A stretch of DNA of 64,000 bases from Candidatus Thiodubiliella endoseptemdiera (GCA_013416635.1 JACCHT010000001.1:1054001-1118000); one strand, 5' to 3'. Positions 1-13,592 are shown, counted from the first letter of the stretch. The notes: generated from the letters alone by a model not told the origin. Numbers and translations are program-made.

Positions 1-670
1 CTTCAATGTTTCATGGAATCTTCGATGATTATCTCTTTTTAGTGCCCCTTGAGGGGTGAAAACTCAATATAATCATCCACATCAGTGATTAACTCACCAA
101 TAGTCTGACATTCATTTAGATAAATTCTCTCACATTTTGCGCTTCTCCAGAAGCGTTCAATGCAAATATTATCTGTGGCTCTACCTTTGCCGTCCATTGA
201 GATAGTGATACCCAGTTTTTTGAGTCGCTTAATGTGTATCTCACTGGTATATTGAGAGCCTTGATCAGTATTAAATATCTCTGGGTGTGGATACTTCTCT
301 AAAGCATCGTTGAGTACGCTCATCACTAACTGTGAATCCATTGTGTTAGATATTTTGTACGATAGCACAGCTTTACTGTGCCAATCAATAATGGCAGTCA
401 TATAAACCATACCACCTGCAATCTTGATATAGGTAATGTCAGCACTCCATACATGATTAGAATGACTGATATTAAGTCCTCGTAGCTTATAACTGTATTT
501 TTTGTGTTCTTTGATTGGTTGATTTGTAATACTTCAAGCACCAGTTTTGTTTTAAATACCGATGTATATTTGGTTCGTTTTTTACTCATTTTTTTACTCC
601 GATTTTTTTGTTTAGTTTAACTTGTTTGAAATAAGTAAATTTAGATTGTTGTCTGAAATTGTTGGGGTTT
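1..670 (-). mobile_element. IS3-family element, degenerate and cut by window edge
   Basis: On the minus strand the 5' part (about 589 back to 540) encodes the start of a small HTH protein beginning MSKKRTKYTSVFKTKL, typical of IS3 orfA. It jumps directly into the rve integrase part of orfB (ITYIKIAGG, then DWHSKAVLSYKI, NTDQGSQYTSE, GRATDNICIERFWRSAK), so the end of orfA and the start of orfB are deleted near 530-540. The outer end near 661-670 (GTTGGGGTTT) matches the end of the two IS3 copies at 50391-53024, so it is the same family but diverged. A short foreign stretch at about 30-57 interrupts the orfB C-terminus. It is non-functional. Confidence 0.85.
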
Positions 671-684
671 TAAACTATCTTATG

Positions 685-845
685 GAGACCTTTGCATAAA
701 TATGAATAATCATCAAAACGCCATCTTTCATCAAATTACAAACTTTTTAAAAACACCCTTGGCCCTGCTAGGAGTGGATTTAAAAAATTTCCAATTTAAT
801 AAAATCTGTCATTTTGCTAATCATCCCTATTTATGCAAAGGTCTC
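685..845 (+). repeat. MITE copy 1 (161 bp, fold-back)
   Basis: The copy starts GAGACCTTTGCATAAATA and ends with its inverted complement. The target duplication is TTATG on both sides (680-684 and 846-850). The two halves are imperfect inverted copies of each other around a central TAGCAGGGCTA-like core, so the whole element can fold into one long hairpin. It codes for nothing convincing. The family has eight copies in the window. Confidence 0.95.
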
Positions 846-998
846 TTATGATATAATTTTGTGGCTAAACAAACGATTCATTGATTCGTCATGTGGGTGG
901 CATTAACAACCTTAGTTGAAGGGTAAATATAACCTATCGTTAAAAAATATCTATTTTTAAATTGGATAACTCAACCCATAAGCGTAGCACTTCTATTT

Positions 999-1159
999 GA
1001 GACCTTTGCATAAATATGAATAATCATCAAAACGCCATCTTTCATCAAATTACAAACTTTTTAAAAACACCCTTAGCCCTGCTAGGAGTGGATTTAAAAA
1101 ATTTCCAATTTAATAAAATCTGTCATTTTGCTAATCATTCCTATTTATGCAAAGGTCTC
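999..1159 (+). repeat. MITE copy 2 (161 bp)
   Basis: Same family and orientation as the copy at 685-845, with a TATTT duplication at 994-998 and 1160-1164. It ends 25 bp before the start codon of the sulfatase gene at 1185, so the promoter of that gene must lie in or upstream of the MITE. The 153 bp between the two MITEs holds no gene I recognise. Confidence 0.95.
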
Positions 1160-1184
1160 TATTTAAAAAAATTAAAATAAGCGC

Positions 1185-3020
1185 ATGTCATCATTCAAAC
1201 AATATTACAAACTATTATTGCTTTATGTTGTGTCAATTGTTACAACGAAAGTTTTATTTTATATTTATCTGCAAAATGAGTTTTCAGATTTATCGTGGCA
1301 GTCGTCTATTTATGCTATTTTTTGGGGATATAAGTTTGATTTTGCGGCTGCTGCGTTATTAGTATTTATCGCTTCATTATTTGATTTTAATAAAAAGATT
1401 TATACATTGGTATCAACACTTTTTTTGGTTTTAATTATCAATATTCAAATTGGTGATATGCTTTATTTTTCAGAAGCTGGCAGGCATACAGGTTATGAAA
1501 TATTTGATGTTTTCGTTGACGCAGAAAGTCTTTTATTGACTGCTTATTCTCAACATTTTTGGCTGGCGTTGGTGGCATTAATTTTGAGTATCGCTGCTTG
1601 CGTTATTAGCTTTTTTAGATGGAAAATGGCTGTTGCCACTGAGTTTAATCGTTATTATTTACCAAAAAAACTCATACTTTTAGTTTTATCAATATTTTTT
1701 ATCAGAGGCATGTCAGTTCAAGGTATTCCACTTAATCCTTGGCAGGCGGGACAACTTGCAAATAATCAACAGGCAATATTAGCACTAAATGCCACATACA
1801 GTGTGATTTTTGCATTAACTAATAAAGATAAGACAATTCAACAATTACATATTCCTAACATTAATCAAAATACCATCAAGCAATCCCTTAAGGTTTTGTA
1901 TGCCGATAAAAACACTAAAATTAAAACACCAATTTTGACGAGTAAGCCCAATATTGTAATGCTGTTTTTAGAAAGTTGGAGTGCTAAATATATGCAATCT
2001 TATGGCTATCAACACCCAACCACACCTTACTTTGATAGCATTCTTAAACACTCAATTCGCCCTAAAGTGATGGTTGCAGGCGGGCATCGAACCTCAGAAG
2101 GCATGTTTGCAGCTTTGAGCTCTATGCAAAATCCATTAGGTAAAACGATTGCCAAAACCCCACTGCAAGATAGCGATTATCCTTCTATTGTCAAAGATTT
2201 AAGTCAAGCTGGGTATTCTAGTGCTTTTTTTCAAGGTACAAGCAAGGAAACCAGTGGCGTTGGAAGTTTTGCCCAATCTCTTGGATTTATAGATTCGTTT
2301 GGAAAACGAGATATTGCAAACTCAAAATATCCTAACAATAATTGGGGTGTACAAGATTATGATTTGTATCAGTTTGCTTTAAAGAAAACGCAATCAATGT
2401 CATCGCCGTTTATGATTGGTATTAATGGCGCAACAACACACGACCTTGTTGTACCTGAGGGGTTTCAGCAGAAGCATTTTTCCGACGATAAAGATTTGAA
2501 TGCAATGCTGAATACCTATCGTTTTGCTGATTTTTCTTTAGAGTATTTCATGGAAAAAATTAAAGAAAAATACCCTAATACTGTATTCGTTCTGTTTGCC
2601 GACCATACAGGCAGTAGAATTTCAGACAACTTGGAAAATTACTTTATTCCATTTGCAATTTATGCGCCTAATATTTTAACTGCACAATACAAAGATGTTG
2701 TCATGTCACAAAGAGATATAGCACCGAGTCTTTATGATTTAATTATGGGTGATTACACAAAAACTAAGTTTAGCGGGAAATCAATCTTTAGAAACGACTA
2801 TTATTTTGCTGATTATTTTCACAACAACATACTGGGCTGGATTGAAGCAGAAGACATTGTAGAAATAAATGTTCAAACAGGTGATTTATCGTGTTTTGTA
2901 TTAAATAAACTACAAAAACAAGTCGTTAAATGTGAAAATAAACACGACAACTTAAAAAATCACGCACTATCTTTCACTCATTATTATCAAAATTTATTGT
3001 TTAATGTCAAAGATAAATAA
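1185..3020 (+). CDS. LtaS-like membrane sulfatase (phosphoglycerol/phosphoethanolamine transferase)
   Basis: A 611-aa membrane protein with about five hydrophobic segments in residues 8-190, followed by an extracytoplasmic alkaline-phosphatase-fold domain from about 250. Visible family features are the metal-binding Glu in FLESWS, the nucleophile region GGHRTSEGMFA (Thr/Ser) and the metal site FADHTG. In Gram-negative bacteria such enzymes usually move phosphoethanolamine or phosphoglycerol from phospholipid onto LPS or glucans. The next gene starts 17 bp before this one ends. A second paralogue lies at 4050-5948, and heptose/LPS core genes follow, which supports an envelope-glycan role. The exact donor and acceptor cannot be told from sequence. 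The ATG at 1185 gives the longest frame that does not enter the MITE. Confidence 0.85.
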   Translation: MSSFKQYYKLLLLYVVSIVTTKVLFYIYLQNEFSDLSWQSSIYAIFWGYKFDFAAAALLVFIASLFDFNKKIYTLVSTLFLVLIINIQIGDMLYFSEAGRHTGYEIFDVFVDAESLLLTAYSQHFWLALVALILSIAACVISFFRWKMAVATEFNRYYLPKKLILLVLSIFFIRGMSVQGIPLNPWQAGQLANNQQAILALNATYSVIFALTNKDKTIQQLHIPNINQNTIKQSLKVLYADKNTKIKTPILTSKPNIVMLFLESWSAKYMQSYGYQHPTTPYFDSILKHSIRPKVMVAGGHRTSEGMFAALSSMQNPLGKTIAKTPLQDSDYPSIVKDLSQAGYSSAFFQGTSKETSGVGSFAQSLGFIDSFGKRDIANSKYPNNNWGVQDYDLYQFALKKTQSMSSPFMIGINGATTHDLVVPEGFQQKHFSDDKDLNAMLNTYRFADFSLEYFMEKIKEKYPNTVFVLFADHTGSRISDNLENYFIPFAIYAPNILTAQYKDVVMSQRDIAPSLYDLIMGDYTKTKFSGKSIFRNDYYFADYFHNNILGWIEAEDIVEINVQTGDLSCFVLNKLQKQVVKCENKHDNLKNHALSFTHYYQNLLFNVKDK

Positions 3021-4050
3021 TATTTATAAGTGGGATCATCATTCCGACCAACCTTATATTATTACGGATAAAACCTTTAAAAAACAGCAAAAACAAAAAT
3101 ACTTGCTTGAGTATTTTATGATGTTTTGGTTGTTTATTGTTGTTTTTCCAATTGCTTTTGTGTGGCAGTTTGTCATGCGTTTTCCAACAACAAAAATGCA
3201 GGTTGGCATTGGTGTAAATTTAGACAAAGGTGAGGAGCAATATGCATTAGTAGAAGAATTGGGTGTGCAGCATTTAATTATTAGAATGCCGCTTTGGGAG
3301 GTTGAAAAAATTGATGAATTTGTGCGGTTTGCCAAAGGCTTTGGTGAGAATAAAATCATTATGATTAATGTATTGCAAGACAGAGAACATATTGAAGATT
3401 TGGTACTTTTTCAGAAAAATATTCAACTAATATTTGACAAATTTCAAGACATTGCCAAAGTCTATCAAATCGGCAATGCCACCAATCGAAGCAAATGGGG
3501 GGTTTTTTCAGTTAGCGAATATTTGGCATTTTATCAAACCGCACAAAACATTAGAGATAAACATTTTCCACAATTAAAGTTACTGGGTTCAAGTGTGATT
3601 GATTTTGAATATTACTACACTGCTTATGCTTTATTTAATTTCAAAAAAATTAAATTTGATAAATTATCAAGTCTACTTTATGTGGATAGAAGGGGCGCAC
3701 CTAGAGAAAGGCAATATGGTTTTAATTTAAAAAATAAAATTAATCTCTTGGCAGCGATGGTGAATTTATCGCCAAAAGTCAATAATAAAATAGTGATTAC
3801 CGAAACCAATTACCCATTAAAAGCAACGGCACCTTACGCACCTACTAGCGAAAAAGAGTGTGTTAGCGAATTGGAATATGAGCAATATATGCAAGATTAT
3901 ATTGATATTGCCAAAAAGACCAAAAAAATTAGCCATCTCTATTGGCATCAACTGATTGCTCCAGGTTATGGCTTAGTGGATAATCGTGATGGAAGTATCA
4001 GGAAAACACCTGCATTTTATAAATTTAAGCAATTAATCAAACAAACCTAA
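3004..4050 (+). CDS. Membrane-anchored TIM-barrel-like protein, possible glycosidase
   Basis: 348 aa with one membrane segment near residues 38-58 (FWLFIVVFPIAFVWQFV) and the rest predicted outside the cytoplasm. The repeating pattern of strands such as HLIIRMPLWE, KIIMINVL, KVYQIGNATN and KLLGSSVIDF, and a late ETNYP, resembles clan-A glycoside hydrolases, where an acidic residue after a beta strand is catalytic. The C-terminal WHQLIAPGYGLVD followed by RKTPAFY is also typical of such barrels. This is fold-level inference, not a family assignment. It overlaps the upstream sulfatase by 17 bp and the downstream one by 1 bp, so it is co-translated with two LtaS-like enzymes and probably acts on the same surface glycan. 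Confidence 0.6.
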   Translation: MSKINNIYKWDHHSDQPYIITDKTFKKQQKQKYLLEYFMMFWLFIVVFPIAFVWQFVMRFPTTKMQVGIGVNLDKGEEQYALVEELGVQHLIIRMPLWEVEKIDEFVRFAKGFGENKIIMINVLQDREHIEDLVLFQKNIQLIFDKFQDIAKVYQIGNATNRSKWGVFSVSEYLAFYQTAQNIRDKHFPQLKLLGSSVIDFEYYYTAYALFNFKKIKFDKLSSLLYVDRRGAPRERQYGFNLKNKINLLAAMVNLSPKVNNKIVITETNYPLKATAPYAPTSEKECVSELEYEQYMQDYIDIAKKTKKISHLYWHQLIAPGYGLVDNRDGSIRKTPAFYKFKQLIKQT

Positions 4051-5948
4051 TGGCAATTATAAAACAACTCCTAAAGCATTATTTTTATCTAATCGCACTT
4101 TTTTTTATCACCAGATTGGCATTGTTCATTTGGCAATTTGATCGGTTTTCTCAAGTGTCTGAATCTTATTGGCTGACTTTTTTATATGGGTTAAAAATGG
4201 ATACTATATTAGCATTGGTGTTGCTTTTACCATTGCTTTTACTGTTGACACTTGCGCCGAAAATAATATCAAATTTTCTAAATAAATTAATGGTTTATTA
4301 TTTTCTGCTGGTTTTAATGTTGGTAACTTTTGTAGAAAGTGCCACTCTTCCATTTTTTATACAATACGATGTTCGTCCAAATTATTTATTTGTTGAGTAT
4401 TTAGAGCATATTCGTGAAGTGAGTTCGATGCTGATAGCGGATTATAAATTGGTGTTTTTAATCACATTTGTTATTATGTATGCGTTGGCTCGTGCTTATT
4501 TAAAAAATAGCAGCACTCGATTTATAGCTTGTTTTGACTTGTCATATATAAAAAGAGTGGCACTGATTTTACCTTTGTTACTGATATTTTCAATTGGTAT
4601 CAGGTCTTCGTTCGGACACAGACCTGCCAATATTTCTGATGCTCTGTATTCCTCCAACAGAATACTCAATGAAGTGACCAAAAATTCGTTATACAGTGTT
4701 TTGTATGCAATTTATTCTAAAAAATACGATAAGAGCGTTAAACACTATGGTGTAATGAAAGTTGATGATGCTATTCAGCGTGTAAAACGCAGGCTTAATA
4801 TTCAAAATACACATCCAGATTATATTTTTAATAGAACTATCAATACGCATTTCAAGCACAATCAGAATAAAAATTTGGTCATTTTTATTCAAGAAAGTAT
4901 GGGTGCACAATTTGCCAAAGCGGTTGGCGGTGAAAGTGGTGTTACGCCACATTTTAATCAATTAGCCAATAACGGACTGTTGTTTACCGATGCCTATTCA
5001 AATGGCACCAGAAGTATTAGGGGGCTGGCTGGCTTGGTTGCGGGCAATTTTTCCATTCCAGGAAAAGGCGTGCTTAAAAGAAATAAATCACAACAAGATT
5101 TTTTTACGATGGCATCCTTGCTCAAATCTTATCAGTATGAAACTGTGTTTTTATACGGCGGTGAATCTCGGTTTGACAATATGAAAAGTTGGTTTTCTGG
5201 CAATGGGTTTGAACGCATTATTGAACAAAGTGATTTTATTAATCCCGGATATGTAGGGTCGTGGGGCGTGAGCGATGAAGATTTAATTATTAGAGCCAAC
5301 CAAGAATTTAAAACTTACCACAATAACAATCAGAAATTTGCAGCCGTGATGTTTTCAACTTCTAATCATGCACCGTTTGATTTTCCTGAAGATAAAATTG
5401 ATTTGATTGAGGGTGTTGCTGTTAAAAGTGCCAAAAATGCCATTAAGTACGCCGATTATGCCATCGGTCAATTTATCAAATTGGCTCAGCAAGAAGATTA
5501 TTACAAAGACACTATTTTTGTTATTGCGGCTGACCATGATGTTCGGGTTTATGGCGATGATTTGGTACCTGTCAATCATTTTCATATTCCTGCCTTAATT
5601 CTTGGACAAGGCGTACCGACAATGACATACAACAAAATTAGCACTCAGCCAGATATTTTGGCAACTGCATTGGATTTAATGGGAATAGAGAATTTAACCT
5701 ATCCTATTCAGGGACATTCGATTTTTTCTGATAAAAAACAAAATGTTGCACTGATGCAGTTTAATGATTATTATGCCTTAAGACAAGATGACAAGGTTGC
5801 TGTTATCAGACCTGATAAAGAGGCTCTAACCTTTATTTACAAGAATGAACAACTAAAATTAACCACACATGATAAAACGCTTGAAGAGGATGCACTTGCC
5901 TTTGTCATTACCTTAAATCACTTGTATCACAATAAATTACACCAATAA
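4050..5948 (+). CDS. LtaS-like membrane sulfatase, second paralogue
   Basis: 632 aa, with several membrane segments before residue 190 and a sulfatase/alkaline-phosphatase domain from about 270. The metal-binding Glu is in FIQESMGAQ, the nucleophile Thr is in SNGTRSIRGLAG, and the metal residues are AADHDVR and VNHFHIPA. The GTRS arrangement is closer to classical LtaS/OpgB-type enzymes than that of the first paralogue. The gene starts at the last base of the preceding gene and is followed after 1 bp by the heptosyltransferase gene, so it belongs to an envelope operon. Substrate unknown. Confidence 0.85.
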   Translation: MAIIKQLLKHYFYLIALFFITRLALFIWQFDRFSQVSESYWLTFLYGLKMDTILALVLLLPLLLLLTLAPKIISNFLNKLMVYYFLLVLMLVTFVESATLPFFIQYDVRPNYLFVEYLEHIREVSSMLIADYKLVFLITFVIMYALARAYLKNSSTRFIACFDLSYIKRVALILPLLLIFSIGIRSSFGHRPANISDALYSSNRILNEVTKNSLYSVLYAIYSKKYDKSVKHYGVMKVDDAIQRVKRRLNIQNTHPDYIFNRTINTHFKHNQNKNLVIFIQESMGAQFAKAVGGESGVTPHFNQLANNGLLFTDAYSNGTRSIRGLAGLVAGNFSIPGKGVLKRNKSQQDFFTMASLLKSYQYETVFLYGGESRFDNMKSWFSGNGFERIIEQSDFINPGYVGSWGVSDEDLIIRANQEFKTYHNNNQKFAAVMFSTSNHAPFDFPEDKIDLIEGVAVKSAKNAIKYADYAIGQFIKLAQQEDYYKDTIFVIAADHDVRVYGDDLVPVNHFHIPALILGQGVPTMTYNKISTQPDILATALDLMGIENLTYPIQGHSIFSDKKQNVALMQFNDYYALRQDDKVAVIRPDKEALTFIYKNEQLKLTTHDKTLEEDALAFVITLNHLYHNKLHQ

Positions 5949-5949
5949 T

Positions 5950-6924
5950 ATGGAGAAGATATTAATAGAAATTCCAACTTGGTTAGGTGATTGCGTGATG
6001 GCAACGCCTGCGATTGAAAATATCATTAAACAATACCCCAATATCCAAATAACTATTTTCGGCTCTAGCGTTGCTACCGAAATTTTTAAATACCATCCAC
6101 AGGTTGATCGTATTGTTGTTGATGAAAGCAGAAATAAAAAATACCGAATTTATTATTTGTATCGATTAGCCAAGCAACTGGGGAGATTTGATTGTGCCCT
6201 ATCCTTCAGGCGCACCATAACCAGTAAATTATTTATATTTTTTACTAAGGCATCGCTTAAAAAAAAATATAGGCGTTACGATAAAATACCCACGCACCAA
6301 GTCAATCGATACAATGATTTTGTTAATATTGCCCTGCATAAAAATAATATTGCCTCAAAATTAATCATTCACACAAACTCAAAACCACTTAAACTTGATA
6401 AAAAAATACTGGGTATCAATCCAGGCGCATCATACGGCAGCGCCAAGCGTTGGTATCCAGACGAATTTGCTAAAGTGGCTAGTGTATTATCTGCACAATA
6501 TAATATTGTAATTTTTGGCGGTAATAGCGAAGTTGATATTGCGAGTGATATTGAAAAAAAGTTGGTTGATAATGGGGTAAAAAATTACACCAATCTGGCA
6601 GGAAAAACAAGCGTTTCAGCGTTAATTAAGCAACTTTCGATACTTGATTTATTTATTACTGGGGACAGTGGTCCAATGCATGTGGCTGCTGCTTTTCAAG
6701 TACCGACGGTGGCAATTTTTGGACCTACAAAAGATAAAGAAACCGCCCAATGGATGAATCAAAAAAGTGTTATTATCAAAAAAAATCTTGAATGCCAGCC
6801 TTGTATGAAACGCATTTGTCCTTTGAAACACCATAACTGTATGAAAAAAATTAAAGCAAATGAAGTGTTGGATGCTACTGTGAAAATTCTTGCTCAATCA
6901 AATGACAAAGTGTGTGTCCGATAA
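5950..6924 (+). CDS. waaF: LPS heptosyltransferase (WaaF/GT9 family)
   Basis: 324 aa. It opens with [19 protein letters not shown], the GT9 acceptor/start motif, and has the conserved C-domain motif [12 protein letters not shown] plus FGPT, which in this family binds ADP-heptose. The cysteine-rich [10 protein letters not shown] stretch near residue 280 is also seen in many WaaF proteins. It adds heptose to the LPS inner core on the cytoplasmic face. The neighbours gmhA, hldE and hldD make its donor ADP-L-glycero-D-manno-heptose. Its last 50 bp overlap the convergent gmhA gene. Confidence 0.85.
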   Translation: MEKILIEIPTWLGDCVMATPAIENIIKQYPNIQITIFGSSVATEIFKYHPQVDRIVVDESRNKKYRIYYLYRLAKQLGRFDCALSFRRTITSKLFIFFTKASLKKKYRRYDKIPTHQVNRYNDFVNIALHKNNIASKLIIHTNSKPLKLDKKILGINPGASYGSAKRWYPDEFAKVASVLSAQYNIVIFGGNSEVDIASDIEKKLVDNGVKNYTNLAGKTSVSALIKQLSILDLFITGDSGPMHVAAAFQVPTVAIFGPTKDKETAQWMNQKSVIIKKNLECQPCMKRICPLKHHNCMKKIKANEVLDATVKILAQSNDKVCVR

Positions 6925-7444
6925 GCATATGCATTTCTTGAATGCGTGGCGTATCATCGCTTGGCACTATTAAGTTGACTTCAGATAAATCATTCATTTT
7001 TCCACCATCTCGACCGCTAAAGCCAATGGTTTTAGCGCCTAATTTCCCCGCCAATGCCAAAGCATTAATGACATTTTCACTACTACCACTGGTACTGATG
7101 CCAATAACCACATCATTCTTATTCGCTAAGGCTTCCACTTGGCGGGAAAAAATAAATTCATAACCGTAATCATTGCCGATTGAAGTCAATGCAGAGGTGT
7201 CAGTCGTAAGTGCGATGACTGGCAAGCCTGGGCGTTCAACTTTATAGCGTCCAACCAGTTCTGCGGCAATATGCTGTGCGTCGGCCGCACTACCGCCATT
7301 ACCAAAAATTAAAATTTTGCCGCCATTTTTGAGGCTGCTTATGCATAAATTTGCCGCTATCTCAAGTTGAAGGGGAATAACACCCATTGTTGCCTGAGTA
7401 GTTTTCAGGTGTGCATTGAATTCAGATTCGATAATTGAACGCAT
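6875..7444 (-). CDS. gmhA: Sedoheptulose-7-phosphate isomerase
   Basis: 189 aa, full length for the family. The SIS-domain motifs [16 protein letters not shown] and STSGSSENV are present, as is the C-terminal helix [16 protein letters not shown] with the metal-binding His. It converts sedoheptulose 7-phosphate to D-glycero-D-manno-heptose 7-phosphate, the first step of ADP-heptose synthesis. It starts at the last base of hldE, so the two are translationally coupled. The 3' end overlaps waaF on the opposite strand by 50 bp. Confidence 0.95.
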   Translation of the reverse strand: MRSIIESEFNAHLKTTQATMGVIPLQLEIAANLCISSLKNGGKILIFGNGGSAADAQHIAAELVGRYKVERPGLPVIALTTDTSALTSIGNDYGYEFIFSRQVEALANKNDVVIGISTSGSSENVINALALAGKLGAKTIGFSGRDGGKMNDLSEVNLIVPSDDTPRIQEMHMLIGHTLCHLIEQEFSQ

Positions 7445-8877
7445 TATTCCTTCCTTTGTTGGATTTTTTTAATGATTTTAGTGGTGCTTTTTCCCTTGAC
7501 AAATTGTACCAGTTTTAATTCATCAGCCAGCTCTTGTCCAATCACTTTTTTGCCTTCATAGTCCCCACCTTTGACTAGCACATGAGGTTGAATTGCTTTA
7601 ATCAAATTATAAGGCGTGTCTTCATCAAATACCACCACATAATCCACCGCTTCAAGTGCAGCTAATAAATAAGCCCTATCTAATTGTGTATTAATGGGGC
7701 GACCTTGTCCTTTTAAAGCGGTAACTGATTGGTCGGAATTAAGTCCTAATATTAGCACATCGCCATAATTCTTTGCGGCTTCCAAATAACGCACATGTCC
7801 TGCATGTAATAAATCAAAACAACCGTTAGTAAAAATAATTTTCTTACCTCTTGCTTTTAATTCAGCACTCAAAATAGTAATTTCTTTCAAAGTTTTAATA
7901 TGTGCCGCACTACTTGACTTGTTCAAACTGGATTCATATTCAATAATTTCATTCAGTGTGGCAGTTGCACTACCAATTTTACCGACAACAACACCCGCTG
8001 CCAAATTGGAAAATTTAACCGCGCTGTCAATATCATAACCACATGCCAATGCAAAACCAAGGGCTGCCAGCACTGTATCACCTGCACCCGTAACATCAAA
8101 CACCTCCCTAGAAGCTGTAGGGTGTGTGCGTAACTCGTCATCATAAATTGCTACACCTTGCTCACTAAGGGTAATTAAGGATACGGTTAAATGACATTCA
8201 TCTTTGAGTTTTTTTATAGAGGAAAACAAACTTTTTTTATCTGTAATGTTAATGTCTGTGGCTTCGCTGGCTTCTTTCTTATTAGGAGTTAGTAAATAAG
8301 CACCTTGGTATTTTGAATAATCCAAACCTTTAGGGTCAATCAACACTTTTTTATGATGCTGCTTAGCAAGTTTGATTAGCGATTGAGTTAATGGCTTGGT
8401 TAAAATCCCTTTACCGTAATCTGATAGTAAAATAACATCATAACTCTCAATAATGGCTATAAAATTCTCTAAAAGTTTCGATTGTGATTCTTCACTAATA
8501 GCATTAGTGCTCTCTCTATCGTATCTAACCACTTGTTGTTGTGAGGCAATAATACGACTTTTTTTACTGGTGATTCTGCCTGTTTGCGTGATTAAATACT
8601 CAGTGCTAACTTGAATATTAACCAATAATGCTTTAAGTTCATCGGCAATCGGACAATCACCAATCACACTCATAACACCAACTTCAGCGCCCAATGCAGA
8701 CAAATTATTAATCACATTACCTGCTCCACCCAATACTGTGGTTTCTTTATCGATATTAACCACTTGCACGGGTGCTTCAGGGGATATTCGCTCACACGAC
8801 CCCCACAAATAATGGTCAATCATTAAATCACCAACAACCAAAAGTTTGGGTGATTTGCCTTGTAAGTTAATCATCAT
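7444..8877 (-). CDS. hldE: Bifunctional heptose kinase/adenylyltransferase
   Basis: 477 aa. The N-terminal PfkB kinase domain (about 1-315) has [11 protein letters not shown] and the catalytic DVTGAGDTV. The C-terminal nucleotidyltransferase domain (about 345-477) has [18 protein letters not shown] and [13 protein letters not shown]. It phosphorylates heptose 7-phosphate at C1 and later adenylylates heptose 1-phosphate. The phosphatase GmhB that acts between these steps is not in this window. A clear Shine-Dalgarno (TTGGAG) lies upstream, with two adjacent ATG codons, so the start could be 8877 or 8874. It lies 39 bp downstream of hldD. Confidence 0.95.
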   Translation of the reverse strand: MMINLQGKSPKLLVVGDLMIDHYLWGSCERISPEAPVQVVNIDKETTVLGGAGNVINNLSALGAEVGVMSVIGDCPIADELKALLVNIQVSTEYLITQTGRITSKKSRIIASQQQVVRYDRESTNAISEESQSKLLENFIAIIESYDVILLSDYGKGILTKPLTQSLIKLAKQHHKKVLIDPKGLDYSKYQGAYLLTPNKKEASEATDINITDKKSLFSSIKKLKDECHLTVSLITLSEQGVAIYDDELRTHPTASREVFDVTGAGDTVLAALGFALACGYDIDSAVKFSNLAAGVVVGKIGSATATLNEIIEYESSLNKSSSAAHIKTLKEITILSAELKARGKKIIFTNGCFDLLHAGHVRYLEAAKNYGDVLILGLNSDQSVTALKGQGRPINTQLDRAYLLAALEAVDYVVVFDEDTPYNLIKAIQPHVLVKGGDYEGKKVIGQELADELKLVQFVKGKSTTKIIKKIQQRKE

Positions 8878-8916
8878 TACTCCAAAGAATTACCATGTGT
8901 CGCTGATACAAAGGCC

Positions 8917-9921
8917 TCATAACAATTCAGCACCATATAAGCGTTTAATCTCAGGAATGTAGGCTTTAATACCTGCTTCTAAGCTAATTTTTGGCTCAAA
9001 TCCAAGATTGGTTTTTGAAGTGGAAATATCTGCTTGTGTGTGCATTTGATAGCCATCATAAGGATTGGAAATATAGTCAGTGCCCAAATTAGTATTCAAT
9101 TCTTTTTGTAAAATATCAGCAATATCTTGGAAACTTCTAGGGCTTCCAGTGCCAACATTATAAGTGCCATTTTGTTGAGGGTTGCAGGCTTTAATATTGG
9201 CTTGAACAACATCTTCAATATTAATAAAATCCCGTAATATTTGTTTTGAATTTTCAAATAATTTTGGTGCTTTTCCCGCTAAAATTTGGTGCCCTAACTG
9301 AATAACCATAGAGGAGGTTTTGGCTTTATAGTATTCACGAGGTCCATAAACATTGAAAAATTTTAAACCAACAATCGTCATCTCAGGATGTTCATCTGCA
9401 AACCGATAAGCAATCTGATCCATCATATATTTGCTAAATCCATAAGGATTTTCAGGGTTCTCCTGCCCCACCGTTTGTGGCGAAGGTAGACTGCCATAAG
9501 TCGCCGCTGAACTTGCGTAAACCATGACCGCATTGTCTTTTTTGGCTTTATTCAACAAATCATAAAATGAATTTACATTGGTTTGCATAATGATTTCCTG
9601 ATCATACACCCGTGTATCAGAAATTGCCGCCTGATGAAAAATAAAATCAAACTCATAGTCATTTAGCAACGCTAAATCAACTTTACTATTGATATTGCCA
9701 CAGACAACATCACCCGTAAAACCAATTAAATTTTTATAATGACCAAAACTTTGTAAATTGCCATTAGCAAAAGTCGCTTCACTCCTAAAACAATCAAATA
9801 CCACTATATGTGAATTAGGATAATGTTGTTGAAAGTAAAAAACTAAATTACTACCAATAAAACCAGCACCGCCAGTGATTAAAATGGTTTTTTGGTTAAA
9901 ATCAATATCGTTATAAATCAT
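8917..9921 (-). CDS. hldD: ADP-glyceromanno-heptose 6-epimerase
   Basis: 334 aa short-chain dehydrogenase-fold epimerase. The NADP-binding ITGGAGFIGSNLV is at residues 15-27 and the catalytic YGFSKYMMD gives the Tyr-x-x-x-Lys pair. The stretch DFINIEDVVQANIKA is typical of HldD. It makes ADP-L-glycero-D-manno-heptose, the donor for heptosyltransferases such as the one at 5950-6924. First gene of the minus-strand run hldD-hldE-gmhA, so its promoter should lie in 9922-10036, where a MITE now sits just upstream. Confidence 0.93.
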   Translation of the reverse strand: MIYNDIDFNQKTILITGGAGFIGSNLVFYFQQHYPNSHIVVFDCFRSEATFANGNLQSFGHYKNLIGFTGDVVCGNINSKVDLALLNDYEFDFIFHQAAISDTRVYDQEIIMQTNVNSFYDLLNKAKKDNAVMVYASSAATYGSLPSPQTVGQENPENPYGFSKYMMDQIAYRFADEHPEMTIVGLKFFNVYGPREYYKAKTSSMVIQLGHQILAGKAPKLFENSKQILRDFINIEDVVQANIKACNPQQNGTYNVGTGSPRSFQDIADILQKELNTNLGTDYISNPYDGYQMHTQADISTSKTNLGFEPKISLEAGIKAYIPEIKRLYGAELL

Positions 9922-10036
9922 AGGTTTTTCAAAAATTATTATGGTGTTTGAATTTTAACCTCATACAACGATAGAAAGAAGAATTATTGATGTAATGCCT
10001 TACTTAATTTAAAATCAAACATAAAAAAGCCTATTA

Positions 10037-10197
10037 GAGACCTTTGCATAAATATGAATAATCATCAAAACGCCATCTTTCATCAAATTACAAACTTTTT
10101 AAAAACACCCTTAGCCCTGCTAAGAGTGGATTTAAAAAATTTCCAATTTAATAAAATCTGTCATTTTGCTAATCATCCCTATTTATGCAAAGGTCTC
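10037..10197 (+). repeat. MITE copy 3 (161 bp)
   Basis: Same orientation as copies 1 and 2. No exact target duplication is visible (TATTA on the left, TTTAG on the right), so one flank has changed or a deletion followed. It lies between the rrn terminator and the hldD promoter region. Confidence 0.92.
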
Positions 10198-10221
10198 TTT
10201 AGTTATAAAAAAATAGTAGAT

Positions 10222-10264
10222 AAAAAAATACCCAACTTCTGTATTTAGAAATTGGGTATTTTGA
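10222..10264 (-). terminator. Rho-independent terminator of the rrn operon
   Basis: A hairpin with AATACCCAA and TTGGGTATT arms and an A/T-rich flank lies directly downstream of 5S rRNA on the minus strand, with a T-run at its 3' side when read on that strand. Confidence 0.8.
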
Positions 10265-10271
10265 ATTTAAA

Positions 10272-10389
10272 GCCTAGCAATGTCCTACTCTCACATGGGG
10301 AGACCCCACACTACCATCGGCGCTAAGTGGTTTCACTTCTGAGTTCGGTATGGGATCAGGTGGGTCACACTCGCTATTGTCACTAAGCA
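10272..10389 (-). rRNA. rrf: 5S ribosomal RNA
   Basis: The reverse complement contains the conserved 5S core CCGAACTCAGAAGTGAAAC and GCCGATGGTAGTGTGGGG, with terminal stem bases pairing at both ends. Boundaries are accurate to a few bases. Confidence 0.93.
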
Positions 10390-10691
10390 AACTGTTTGTC
10401 TCATTCGCTTATTTTTGGCTTTTTCGGCGTTAAATTTTAAAAATGTTCAGTCACATAGTTTGCACCATGCTCCTTCACATTTTGAAAATTTGCCTTGTAA
10501 AATTCCAAAAATAAGCGAATCCTTAGCCTGATTATTGGAATCAAACCAGAGACGAATTTAAAAGTTTTTACACCTTAAAGAAGGTATAACAAAATAATAC
10601 ATGTTATAAAGTTTGAACACTTACTCAGTGTATTGCATGACACAACAACACAAAAATTATGAATTCATTCAAATAATTTGGGTGTTATATG
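10390..10691 (-). other. 23S-5S spacer with a 16-bp inverted repeat
   Basis: No gene seen. ATTCGCTTATTTTTGG at 10403-10418 is perfectly complementary to 10505-10520, forming a stem around about 86 bases, probably a processing structure. A second stem brackets 23S itself: GTTATATGGTCAAG at about 10684-10697 pairs with 13585-13598, as expected for RNase III processing of the 23S precursor. Confidence 0.7.
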
Positions 10692-13592
<2,901 letters not shown>

